Below, one piece after another: positions 25,891 through 33,507 of a DNA stretch of 64,000 bases; within the stretch, counting starts at the first letter, position 1; each line of letters begins with the position of its first letter. The stretch comes from Microbispora catharanthi (GTDB lineage: Bacteria > Actinomycetota > Actinomycetes > Streptosporangiales > Streptosporangiaceae), in NCBI RefSeq assembly GCF_006334915.2, contig NZ_VDMA02000009.1:1-64000 (forward strand), in the 5' to 3' direction. The position numbers and the translations under genes were made by a program. The notes beneath the pieces were generated by a model that was not told where the DNA came from, did no database searches, and was given only the letters and a program-made list of their open reading frames with translations.

Positions 25891-28004
25891 GGAGACGGAG
25901 ACGGTGACGGTGACGGGCTGGGCGAGGGGGACGGGCTCGGCGAAGCCGACGGGCTGGGCGACGGCGACGCCGAAGGGGACGCCGAGGGCGACGCGGACGG
26001 GGAGACGCTGGGGCTGGGCGACGGCTCGGCGCCGGGCGGCGTGCCCCAGATGAGGCGGCCGTCGTTGCCGTACAGGGTCATGTGGTCCGCGCCCTTGGCC
26101 GACCAGTCGTTGGACGGGTCCCACGTCGCGCCGTCGGCGACGCCGATGTGGAGCTGCACCTCGCGGCGGTACTCCGACTGGCCGCCGGGGAAGATGAGCG
26201 TGCCGGTGCAGTCGACCTCGGCGTAGTAGGTGCGCCCCTCCAGCAGATGTGGCCCGGTGGGCTGCTTGCACTGCGTGTAGGACGTGCTCACCGTGACCTG
26301 GCTCGCCGTCGTCGAGCCGTCCAGGGTGAAGTAGTAGCGGAACTTCGCCTTGTCCAGCACGGTCGCCGGCCAGGCCGACTTGTTGACGACGAAGGTCTTG
26401 GCCGCCGTCTCCCGCGTCGTGTGGGTGATCGTGGGCTCCAGGTAGAACTCCGGGCCGTCGGGCGTCTCACGGGGCAGCGTGGCCAGCGGCGAGCCGCCGT
26501 ACTCGCCGTAGAGGACGGCGAGCGAGCTGGTGATGCCGGAGTTGTAGTCGAGGGAGACCTCGTTCTTGACGTAGTCGCCGCGGCTGTCGGTGTAGGCGTC
26601 GGCGCCGTCCGGGCCGCCGACCAGCGCGCCGTACAGGATGTGCCTGCTGACGACGGGCTCGCCGTCGGGACCGGCGTTGGTCCAGGAGCCGTGCGCGCCG
26701 CGGTGGTGCGGGTTGCGCGGCGGATTGGTCCCGAAGCCGATCATGTAGCTGGAGTGCCGGGGGTTGTCGCCGAGCGCGTAGTCGATCTGCCGTTTGCCGA
26801 AGTCGTGGTAGCGCGCGTAGAGCGGGTCGCCCGAGCCGAGGAAGTCGGCGTACTTCATCGCGACGAAGGCCGTGTTGGCGGCCATGCGCAGCGAGGCCCA
26901 GTAGAAGATGTACGCCAGGCCGCCGGGCGTGATCGTGCCCTTCTTGCCCTTGTATCCGACGGTCCAGTAGTCCAGGTAGCGCTGGACGTCGTCCTTGTAC
27001 TTCTGCTCGCCGGTCAGCTCGGCCATCTGCTCGTAGACGGCGTACTGCTTGTCGTTCCAGCCGAAGCCGAAGTTGAAGACCGGCACCTGCTGTCCGTTGC
27101 TGCCCGGGTCCTCCTGGGCGCCCATCTTCGGGTAGAACTCGCGCGCCCGGTCGAGGTAGCCCGCGGTGCCGGTGGCCCGGTAGAGCCAGACGGAGGCCCA
27201 GGCCAGCTCGTCCCAGTACATCTTCGTGGCGCCCTCGACCTGCCCGCCCTCGCCGGTGGAGTTGTAGAACCCCTGCGCGGCGCTGACGCAGTTCACGTAC
27301 GCCGTGTCGCGGCCGTTCGTCCCCTTGGTCGTGTCGGCGAACGTGAACAGTTGCTTGGCGTGGGTGAGCAGCGTGTCGGCGTACGACGGGTCGGTCGGCC
27401 GGAAGACGATCGACGAGGCGGCCATCGCGGCGGCGGTCTCGGCGGCGACGTCGGTGCCCGGGCACGACGCGGTGATCTTGTAGACCGGCCGCTTGTGGCC
27501 CTTGGCCTCGACGGTCTCCGGCGCCCCCCAGTAGGAGTGGTCCTCACCGCCGTCGCCGACCTGGACATACAGGACGTTCGGCTCCGGGTGGGCGTGGATG
27601 AAGTAGTCGCCCGCCTGCCGGAGCGTGTTCAGCAGGTATGGCAACTGGCCCGAGCGCTCGTAGGACGCCCGGTAGTCCGCGCCGCCCCAGGCCAGCGTCG
27701 TGGTCATGGCCGCCATCGGGAAGCCGAACTTCACGTGGTCGCCCGCGTCGTAGAAGCCGCCCGACAGGTCCACCCCGGCGGACTTGCCGTCGTTGACCGT
27801 CGAGTCGGCCCGCCAGGTCACCCGGTTGGTGGACGGGAGGTGCCCCGACTCCTGCGCCTCGTAGAACAGGAACGACTTCTGCAGCGCCTCCCCGTAGTTG
27901 AAGGAGGCAGCCGCAACGGGGGCGGAAGTCGAGGTGACGGCCAGCAGGGCGCCGGCCAGTGCGGTCGCCGTGCTCGCGCTCAGCAGCCGTCGCGGTAGTC
28001 GCAT
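25566..28004 (-). CDS. Secreted GH9 cellulase with CBM3c and CBM2 (no FN3)
   Basis: 812 aa. The signal peptide (1-33, ending APVAAASF) is followed by a GH9 domain with DAGDHVKFGFPM, DNPRHSSYMIGFG and NEVSLDYNSG, CBM3c (RYYFTLDGS), a long Pro/Ser linker and CBM2. About two thirds of GH9 residues agree with the enzyme at 22832-25552, but the FN3 domain is missing. The ATG at 28004 is chosen because it gives the signal peptide directly and GAGGGG lies 7 nt upstream; the open frame upstream is not protein-like. First gene of the cellulase operon, behind the CelR-like site at 28078. Lacking FN3, it may differ in reach or processivity. Confidence 0.94.
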   Translation of the reverse strand: MRLPRRLLSASTATALAGALLAVTSTSAPVAAASFNYGEALQKSFLFYEAQESGHLPSTNRVTWRADSTVNDGKSAGVDLSGGFYDAGDHVKFGFPMAAMTTTLAWGGADYRASYERSGQLPYLLNTLRQAGDYFIHAHPEPNVLYVQVGDGGEDHSYWGAPETVEAKGHKRPVYKITASCPGTDVAAETAAAMAASSIVFRPTDPSYADTLLTHAKQLFTFADTTKGTNGRDTAYVNCVSAAQGFYNSTGEGGQVEGATKMYWDELAWASVWLYRATGTAGYLDRAREFYPKMGAQEDPGSNGQQVPVFNFGFGWNDKQYAVYEQMAELTGEQKYKDDVQRYLDYWTVGYKGKKGTITPGGLAYIFYWASLRMAANTAFVAMKYADFLGSGDPLYARYHDFGKRQIDYALGDNPRHSSYMIGFGTNPPRNPHHRGAHGSWTNAGPDGEPVVSRHILYGALVGGPDGADAYTDSRGDYVKNEVSLDYNSGITSSLAVLYGEYGGSPLATLPRETPDGPEFYLEPTITHTTRETAAKTFVVNKSAWPATVLDKAKFRYYFTLDGSTTASQVTVSTSYTQCKQPTGPHLLEGRTYYAEVDCTGTLIFPGGQSEYRREVQLHIGVADGATWDPSNDWSAKGADHMTLYGNDGRLIWGTPPGAEPSPSPSVSPSASPSASPSASPSPSPSASPSPSPSPSPSPSPSPSPSAGGGCKVTYGTSDWGGGFTATVTIANTGTTAISGWTLKFTFPGTQKITPPGWSATWTQTGTTVTAANLDWNTTITPGQSIQIGFNGTYTGSNPKPTAFTLNGTTCS
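25885..26020. repeat. Pro/Ser-linker coding repeat
   Basis: Degenerate 6- and 12-nt units (GGCGAC, GGGCTG and variants) encode (Pro-Ser)n between CBM3c and CBM2. Similar tracts occur at about 21585-21645, 23155-23225 and 23515-23590 in the sister genes. Such tracts are prone to slippage. Confidence 0.7.
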
Positions 28005-28077
28005 CACGTGCCCCTCGGAAAGGACGACGGGCCGGCCCCGCCGTGCGGGGCCGCCCCGGAAACGGGCGGGACGATCT

Positions 28078-28091
28078 CGGGAGAGCTCCCG
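28078..28091. promoter_or_regulatory. CelR/CebR-like operator upstream of the cellulase operon
   Basis: CGGGAGAGCTCCCG is an inverted repeat of 6-nt arms about a 2-nt centre. It agrees at 11 of 14 positions with TGGGAGCGCTCCCA, the operator of the LacI-type cellobiose-responsive repressor CelR of Thermobifida. It lies 74 nt upstream of the first GH9 start. Repression relieved by cellobiose is the expected mode. No celR-like gene is in the window. Confidence 0.7.
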
Positions 28092-28158
28092 CCCGGATCG
28101 TGCGTACGCGAGGCGGCGCGATCCAAGCACGCTCCGGTCACGGAGCAGTACGTCCAGG

Positions 28159-28326
28159 TCAGGACGGCCGAGGGCACGTCGCGGAGCTGAAACTTTCAGC
28201 TCGGCGCGGCGCTCGGAGCAGCGGCATGAGCACACCCGCGAGGAGAAGTCCGGCGACGACCAGGGTCGCCACGGGCAGCGCCGTCCTGCCGAACCGGCGG
28301 TGAATGAGTTTCGGATTGTGTGCCAT
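28159..28326 (-). CDS. Possible small single-pass membrane protein (55 aa)
   Basis: From ATG 28326 the frame gives a basic N-terminus (MAHNPKLIHRRFGR), one hydrophobic helix (about residues 17-38, LPVATLVVAGLLLAGVLMPLL) and a short basic tail. The positive-inside pattern is sensible. There is no clear ribosome site and no family is recognised. The end overlaps the palindrome at 28184-28202. Could be spurious. Apart from this and the two operator-like sites, the 443-nt gap between the GH9 gene and doxX holds nothing recognisable. Confidence 0.3.
   Translation of the reverse strand: MAHNPKLIHRRFGRTALPVATLVVAGLLLAGVLMPLLRAPRRAESFSSATCPRPS
28184..28202. promoter_or_regulatory. 19-nt palindrome with GAAACTTTC core
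   Basis: GAGCTGAAA-C-TTTCAGCTC is a perfect palindrome 180 nt upstream of the first GH9 gene. The core GAAACTTTC resembles CGAAA-N-TTTCG-type elements described before Streptomyces xylanase genes; that comparison is from memory. The same 9-nt core recurs at 29415-29423. It may be a second regulatory site or, as it lies over the end of a small frame, a hairpin terminator. Confidence 0.4.
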
Positions 28327-28447
28327 CGGAAGCGGCCCGCCTGCCTCGCGGCCGGACGCCGAGGACGTCCGGCCGCGAGGCGCCACCCGCACGGGTCGTG
28401 CCGGACCCGGCGCTGGAGTTCGCCCTACGGGCGGCGGCGCGGTGTGG

Positions 28448-28891
28448 CTACGCCCGCGCCGGGGCGGGCGCGTACGTGTCGATCTCGTGGTGCCGCATCC
28501 GGTGGATCAGCGTGTCCAGCGCCCAGGCGCCGGGCCCGAAGACCACGATGAGGAAGAACGACCAGCAGAACATCGCCGCCGCCTCGCCGCCGTTCCGGAT
28601 CGGGAACAGGCCCTGCGGCGCGTGGACCGTGAAGTACGCGTACGCCATCGAGCCGGAGCACAGCAGCGCGCTGACGCGGGTGAACAGCCCGGCGAGGACG
28701 AGCGTCCCGAAGACCAGCTGGATGGCCGCCGCCCACCAGCCCGGCCACGTGCCGAAGGCCAGGGCGTGACCGGTGCCGCGGTTGCCGCCCAGCACGCCGA
28801 AGATCGTCGCCACGCCGTGGCAGACGAACAGCAGCCCCGTCACGATGCGGAAAAGCGAGAGGACTGGGCCCCTGATCTGGTCCGTTTTCAT
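28448..28891 (-). CDS. DoxX-family membrane protein
   Basis: 147 aa with four hydrophobic segments: LFRIVTGLLFVCHGVATIFGV, AAIQLVFGTLVLAGLF, ALLCSGSMAYAYF and FCWSFFLIVVFGPGAWALDTL. RIVTGLLFVCHG and GGEAAAMFCW are typical DoxX family positions. Family members act in quinone- or thiol-linked redox membrane complexes, but most actinobacterial copies are uncharacterised. It is preceded by the ribosome site AAGGTGATCAC. Probably monocistronic. Confidence 0.88.
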   Translation of the reverse strand: MKTDQIRGPVLSLFRIVTGLLFVCHGVATIFGVLGGNRGTGHALAFGTWPGWWAAAIQLVFGTLVLAGLFTRVSALLCSGSMAYAYFTVHAPQGLFPIRNGGEAAAMFCWSFFLIVVFGPGAWALDTLIHRMRHHEIDTYAPAPARA

Positions 28892-29450
28892 GTGATCACC
28901 TTCTTGTCGTGCCTGCCGGACGGGCCGCGCCGCGTGCGCGCGGCGCGATCCGGGCCGGCCGATGGGAACGCGCCGGAAAAGCCGAGATCCGGCGGAAGTG
29001 AAACTGGAAACTCCGGCCGTCGCCTATTCGCAGTCATGGCGAAGTAAATCGGCCGTGATTTCCTGTGCTCCGTGGCTCACATTGTCGGCGAATTGGACGT
29101 CCGGCGGCGTGAAGCCGCGCGGAGGTGCGAGCAAAAGCCCCAGAACCACTGGTCAAAGCCCGAAATAAGCAGCATCGTCGCTGGCGGCTTCGGCGGTTCG
29201 GCTGTGGACCACGGCGGCCGCGCCTCGCTTATTCGACGGCGAATACGCGCGGGGCGGCGTTACCCCAAGAATGCTCACAGAAGTACTCATAGTCAAGAGT
29301 TCAAGTAATTCTCCGAGAGGAAATGGCGACACCATGTCGGCAAATCCGTGACGTCACCCCGGTCACCTGCCGATTCTCCGGGGACGCGGACGGTCCCGCC
29401 CCGGCAGGGGGCGTGAAACTTTCTCGCATCACCGCCGGGAACCCTGCGGG
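28892..29450. other. 559-nt gap without a convincing gene
   Basis: Base composition is visibly lower in G+C than the surroundings, notably 28990-29070 and 29225-29340. Short frames on both strands lack ribosome sites, codon bias and recognisable motifs. A copy of GAAACTTTC occurs at 29415-29423 near the end of the LysR gene. No inverted terminal repeats or RNA-gene fold were recognised. Confidence 0.5.
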
Positions 29451-30347
29451 CTACCTCGTCCAGAGGCACTCCTGCGCCGTCCGCACGAGTGCCATCAACC
29501 CGGCCGACAGCCGTTCGCCCCGCCACGCGAGCGCGTACGTCAGGCGAAGGTCACCCGCGTCCAGGGGGACGAAGGCGACGTCGTCCCTGCGGACGGACGT
29601 GACGACCAGGGAGGGTGTGGGCAGCAGGCCGACGCCGGCCGCGACCAGGTCGAGCGCGGCGGCGAAGTCGTCGATCTCGTCGGCCACCACGTGCTGCCGG
29701 TGCGGCCCGACGCGGGCGGCGAGCCGTGCCCACATCCCGCCGGGCGGGCGTTCGCGCGGCAGCAGGACGCGGTGCCGCGCGAGCCGTTCGGGCTGCAGGC
29801 GGGGCAGGCCGGCGAGCGGGTCCCCGGCCGGTACGGCCAGATGCCCGACGGGCACGTGGAAACGGGCGGCGGTGGTCAGCTCCCGCGGGAAGGGGGCGGC
29901 GAGGATGGCCGCGGTCACCTCGCCGACGGCGAGGGCCGCGACGGCGGCGGCCCGGCCGGCCGGGCACAGCTCCACCTCGGCCGGGGGATCACGGCGTGCC
30001 ATCCGGCGGGCGATCCGCGCCGCGAGGCCGCCCGCCGGCGGGGGATAGGCCAGGCGGACACCGGCGCCCTCCGGCGCCGTGAGCCGCCTCGCCTCGGCCG
30101 AGAAGGCGGCCGCCGACTCCAGCAACGCCTCGGCGTACGGCAGCAGCGTCTTGCCGGCCGGCGACAGGTGGACCTCCCGGCTGGTCCGCTCGAACAGGCG
30201 GACCCCGAGCGCGCGCTCGAGACGGCCGACGGCCTGGCTCGCGGCGGGCTGGGAGACGCCCAGTTCGGCGGCGGCGCGGGAGAAGCTGAGGTGCCGGGCG
30301 ACGAGGGCGAAGCAGCCGATGTCGCGCAGCGGCGGGCCGGAGTCCAC
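29451..30347 (-). CDS. LysR-family transcriptional regulator
   Basis: 298 aa. The N-terminal winged HTH is complete: LRDIGCFALVARHLSFSRAA, ELGVSQPAASQAVGRLERALG, LFERTSREVHLSPAGK. A LysR substrate-binding domain follows. GTG 30347 is chosen: it starts 7 residues before the HTH as usual, and the longer frame upstream runs through the neighbouring gene. It lies 17 nt after the SnoaL-like gene, so the two are probably one transcript. Target and effector are unknown. Confidence 0.88.
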   Translation of the reverse strand: MDSGPPLRDIGCFALVARHLSFSRAAAELGVSQPAASQAVGRLERALGVRLFERTSREVHLSPAGKTLLPYAEALLESAAAFSAEARRLTAPEGAGVRLAYPPPAGGLAARIARRMARRDPPAEVELCPAGRAAAVAALAVGEVTAAILAAPFPRELTTAARFHVPVGHLAVPAGDPLAGLPRLQPERLARHRVLLPRERPPGGMWARLAARVGPHRQHVVADEIDDFAAALDLVAAGVGLLPTPSLVVTSVRRDDVAFVPLDAGDLRLTYALAWRGERLSAGLMALVRTAQECLWTR

Positions 30348-30364
30348 GCTCCAGTATGGGGAGA

Positions 30365-30802
30365 TCAGGCGGTCCTGCGCAGACGCAGGTCGCAGCCCGT
30401 CTGCCGGTAGAACGCCCACTGGTCGTAGTAGACCCGCCCGCTGGCGAACACGCCGTCGTCGCCCATCGTGTAGGCACCCGCCGCCGGGAAGACCACGCGG
30501 CGGCCGGTGCCCATGACCTCCGTGCCGCCCGGCAGCAGCAGCACCCCGGTGTGGGTGCCGCTGAACGTCCACTCCGTGATGATGGTGTCGTCGAGGACGG
30601 CGCGTGCGGTGATCTCGTTGCGCATGTCGGGAAACGCCGTGAAGAGCTGCCGGAAGTACCAGCCGATCTGCTCGTGGCCCTCCATCACTCCCGCGGGCGT
30701 GACGAAGACGGCCCTCGTGGTGAAGCAGCGGACCACCCGCTCCTCGTCCTGCGAGCTGATCGCGTCCGTGAGCGCGTCGAGCAGCGCGCCGATCTCAGCC
30801 AT
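30365..30802 (-). CDS. SnoaL-like (NTF2-fold) protein
   Basis: 145 aa. Cone-shaped NTF2 fold typical of SnoaL-like polyketide cyclase/ester-cyclase families: N-terminal helix, then CFTTRAVFVTPAGVMEGHEQI, WYFRQLFTAFPDMRNEI and TEWTFSGTHTG. Most stand-alone genes of this type are not linked to antibiotics and their ligand is unknown. Upstream partner of the LysR gene. A binding or isomerase function on a small hydrophobic molecule is all that can be suggested. Confidence 0.8.
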   Translation of the reverse strand: MAEIGALLDALTDAISSQDEERVVRCFTTRAVFVTPAGVMEGHEQIGWYFRQLFTAFPDMRNEITARAVLDDTIITEWTFSGTHTGVLLLPGGTEVMGTGRRVVFPAAGAYTMGDDGVFASGRVYYDQWAFYRQTGCDLRLRRTA

Positions 30803-30889
30803 GCGCCTCCCGTCCCCCGTCCTGGAACTCCTACCCCCGGCAACGGGCGGTGACGCAGGCGCACGGCGCGCAGGGGTGTGCGTCGGAGG

Positions 30890-31711
30890 TCAGTCCTTGC
30901 GGCCGACCCCGCACAGCGCGTCGACCTCGGACGCCTCCCCGAACTGGCTGGGGGCGGGCCGCCACCGCGACACCGACACCACCCCCGGCTCCAGCAGCGT
31001 GAGGCCGTCGAAGAAGCGCGCGATCTGCTCGGGCGTCCGCAACCGGTAGGGGTCGCCGCCCTCGGCGCGGATGCGCTCCGCCTCGTCGGCCGCCTCGGGC
31101 AGGACGACCTTCGTGCCGTCCTCGAACACCAGGTGGCTCCCGGACGGCAGGGCGTCCATGAGCTGACGCACGATCGCGTACGCCTCCTCGTCGTCGAGCA
31201 CCTGGCCCATGATCCCCAGCAGCATGAGCGCCACCGGCTCGCCGAAGTCGAGCGTCTTCGACGCGGCGTTCAAGATCTTGTCAGGTTCGCGTACGTCGGC
31301 CTCGATGTAGTCGGTCACGCCGGGCGGGCTGCTGATCAGCAGGGCGTTCGCGTGCACCAGCACGAGGGGGTCGTTGTCGACGTACACGACCCGGGACTCC
31401 GGCGCCACCCGCTGCGCCACCTGGTGGGTGTTGTCGGCGGTCGGCAGGCCGGTGCCGATGTCGAGGAACTGCCGGATGCCCACCTCGCCCGCCAGGTGCC
31501 GTACGGCCCGGCCGAGGAAGCCGCGCGACTGCCGGGCGATGTCGACGATGCCCGGGTACGCCTGCCGGATCTGCTCGCCGAGTTCGCGGTCGACGGTGAA
31601 GTGGTCCTTGCCGCCCAGAAAGTAGTTCCAGATGCGTGCCGAGTGCGGCACGCTCGTGTCGAGCTTGGGACGGTGCTCCTCGCCTGGGCCGTCCGCCGTG
31701 CCTTCGCTCAC
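30890..31711 (-). CDS. DUF574 (Methyltransf_19) SAM-dependent methyltransferase
   Basis: 273 aa. Family signatures are PHSARIWNYFLGGKDHF near residue 22, then AVRHLAGEVGIRQFLDIGTGLPT, VVYVDNDPLVLVHANALL and the C-terminal RWRP. The family is strongly expanded in Streptomyces and relatives, and its substrates are mostly unknown; regulatory roles have been proposed. Several copies per genome are normal. It stands alone between the SnoaL gene and the divergent MerR gene. Confidence 0.92.
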   Translation of the reverse strand: MSEGTADGPGEEHRPKLDTSVPHSARIWNYFLGGKDHFTVDRELGEQIRQAYPGIVDIARQSRGFLGRAVRHLAGEVGIRQFLDIGTGLPTADNTHQVAQRVAPESRVVYVDNDPLVLVHANALLISSPPGVTDYIEADVREPDKILNAASKTLDFGEPVALMLLGIMGQVLDDEEAYAIVRQLMDALPSGSHLVFEDGTKVVLPEAADEAERIRAEGGDPYRLRTPEQIARFFDGLTLLEPGVVSVSRWRPAPSQFGEASEVDALCGVGRKD

Positions 31712-31790
31712 CCGGTCCTCCTGCGGTCACGTGATCAATGCCCCACCTTAGAGACTCGCGGGCCCGCGGCATAGCCGTGAGAACCGGCCC

Positions 31791-31821
31791 TTGAGTCTCC
31801 AGCCGGTGGAGAGACCAGACT
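31791..31821 (+). promoter_or_regulatory. MerR-type promoter with 19-bp spacer
   Basis: -35 TTGAGT (31791-31796) and -10 CAGACT (31816-31821) are 19 nt apart, the overlong spacer typical of MerR-controlled promoters. The spacer region contains the dyad TCTCCA-GCCGG-TGGAGA (31796-31812). The -10 ends 7 nt before the ATG at 31829. This predicts autoregulation and a leaderless mRNA. Confidence 0.75.
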
Positions 31822-31828
31822 CGGTGTC

Positions 31829-32734
31829 ATGGACGACGAGGGGCTGTTCACCATCGGATGGCTCTCCCGCCGCACCGGGATGCCGGTGCGCACGATCCGG
31901 TACTGGTCGGACGTCGGCGCGCTGCCGCCCGCGGAGCGGAGCGAGGGAGGCTACCGGCTCTACGACGCCGGCGCCGTGGCCAGGCTGGAGCTCATCAGGA
32001 CGCTGCGGGATCTCGGTCTCGGCCTGGACGACGTACGGCGGGTGCTGGAGCGGAAGGTCACCCTGGCCGACGTCGCCGCCGTCCATGTGGACGCACTGGA
32101 CGCGCAGATCCGCACCCTGCGGATCAGGCGCGCGGTGCTCAGCACCGTCGCGAGGCGGCGGTCCGGCACGGAGGAGACGAAACTGTTGAACGATCTGGCA
32201 CGGCTGTCCGCCGAGGAACGGCGGCGCATCATCGAGAACTTCGTGGACGAGGTCTTCGGCGGCCTGGACGCCGATCCGGAGCTCAGGAACCGGCTGCGGC
32301 ACACCGAGATCGGTCTGCCCGACGACCCCACGCCCGAGCAGGTGGACGCCTGGGTGGAGCTCGCCGAGCTCGTCCGCGACCCGGGCTTCCGGCGGCGGAT
32401 GCGCGACATGGTGGAGCACAACACGCGCAACCGCGCCGGGCAGGAGCCGGGGGCCTTCATGTGGTTCGCGAAGAAGGTCGCCTGGCAGGTCGGTCAGGCC
32501 CGGGAGAACGGGATGCGCCCCGACTCGCCCGAGGCCGCCGAGGTCGTCGGCCGCCTGCTCGGCGACATGGACGCCGACGGCCGGGCGGCAGTCAGGGAGC
32601 GCCTGGAGGCCGGCCTGTTCGCCGAGGCCGAGCGCTACCGGCATCTCATGGCCGTGATCAACGGCCGGGAGCCGAAGCCGTCCCACGCGGACGACTTCGC
32701 CTGGCTCCTCGCCGCCCTTCGCGCCCACCCCTGA
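31829..32734 (+). CDS. MerR-family transcriptional regulator
   Basis: 301 aa. The N-terminal MerR winged HTH (FTIGWLSRRTGMPVRTIRYW, SEGGYRLYDAGAVARLELI) is followed by a coiled-coil linker (about residues 75-110) and a long C-terminal domain of unknown ligand, without the Cys pairs of metal sensors. It is preceded by its own MerR-type promoter. The neighbour downstream is an FMN reductase, but that gene lacks a similar operator, so autoregulation is the only visible target. Confidence 0.93.
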   Translation: MDDEGLFTIGWLSRRTGMPVRTIRYWSDVGALPPAERSEGGYRLYDAGAVARLELIRTLRDLGLGLDDVRRVLERKVTLADVAAVHVDALDAQIRTLRIRRAVLSTVARRRSGTEETKLLNDLARLSAEERRRIIENFVDEVFGGLDADPELRNRLRHTEIGLPDDPTPEQVDAWVELAELVRDPGFRRRMRDMVEHNTRNRAGQEPGAFMWFAKKVAWQVGQARENGMRPDSPEAAEVVGRLLGDMDADGRAAVRERLEAGLFAEAERYRHLMAVINGREPKPSHADDFAWLLAALRAHP

Positions 32735-32855
32735 AGTCCGGAATCCCGATGACGACCGTCCCGCTCGCGCGTCCGGCCGGCGGGACGGCACGCCAGAGCG
32801 CGGCGAGCATGTCTTCGAAGCGCGACCCCTCGCGCGACGGGTGCGGAAGAGCGGC

Positions 32856-33479
32856 ATGTACATTGCGGTCGTCGATCAGGAAGGGGCGGCCCTCCTGGGT
32901 GAGTCGCGTCAGGCGGTGCGTGTGCTGCTCGTCTCGGGGAGCACCAGGGGTTCCTCGACCAACACCGCGGCATTGCGGACCGCCGTCCTGGCGGCGCCGG
33001 ACGAGGTGGAGGCCGTGCTGTACGAAGGGCTGGCCGACCTGCCCGCTTTCACCCCCGACGAGGATCCCGGGCATCCGCATCCAGCGGTGCGGGTGCTGCG
33101 GGAGCGGATCACCGCGGCCGACGCCGTGGTGTTCAGCACGCCCGAGTACGCCGGAGCCCTGCCGGGCAGCTTCAAGAACCTGCTCGACTGGACGGTGGGC
33201 GGCGGCGAGCTCAACCGCAAGCCGGTGGCCTGGATCAACGTCGCCGCTCCGGGGCGTGGGGATGCCGCCTACGCGGAGCTGGCGAAGGTCCTGGGCTACG
33301 TGGACGCCGTGATCGTCGACGAGTGTTGCGTGCGCCTGCCGGTCGCCAGGGACGCGGTCGGGGCGGACGGATCGGTCGCCGACGCGGAGTTCCGCGCCCG
33401 GCTCACCGATGTGCTCGGAACGCTCGCGCTCCACGCCCGACAGTCCCCGGCCGAGGTGCCCGCCACGCTTCGGCGTTGA
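32856..33479 (+). CDS. NADPH-dependent FMN reductase family protein
   Basis: 207 aa flavodoxin-like fold. The phosphate loop LLVSGSTRGSSTNTAAL and the FMN-contacting STPEYAGALPGSFKNLLDW are both present and are the family signature. It reduces FMN or quinones with NADPH; the exact substrate is open. The start is uncertain: ATG 32856 is given, but a GTG at 32841 or a shorter form starting near the phosphate loop is possible. It is 121 nt downstream of the MerR gene on the same strand. Confidence 0.87.
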   Translation: MYIAVVDQEGAALLGESRQAVRVLLVSGSTRGSSTNTAALRTAVLAAPDEVEAVLYEGLADLPAFTPDEDPGHPHPAVRVLRERITAADAVVFSTPEYAGALPGSFKNLLDWTVGGGELNRKPVAWINVAAPGRGDAAYAELAKVLGYVDAVIVDECCVRLPVARDAVGADGSVADAEFRARLTDVLGTLALHARQSPAEVPATLRR

Positions 33480-33507
33480 CCGAACTCATCGCGGGCAGCG
33501 ATGACGT

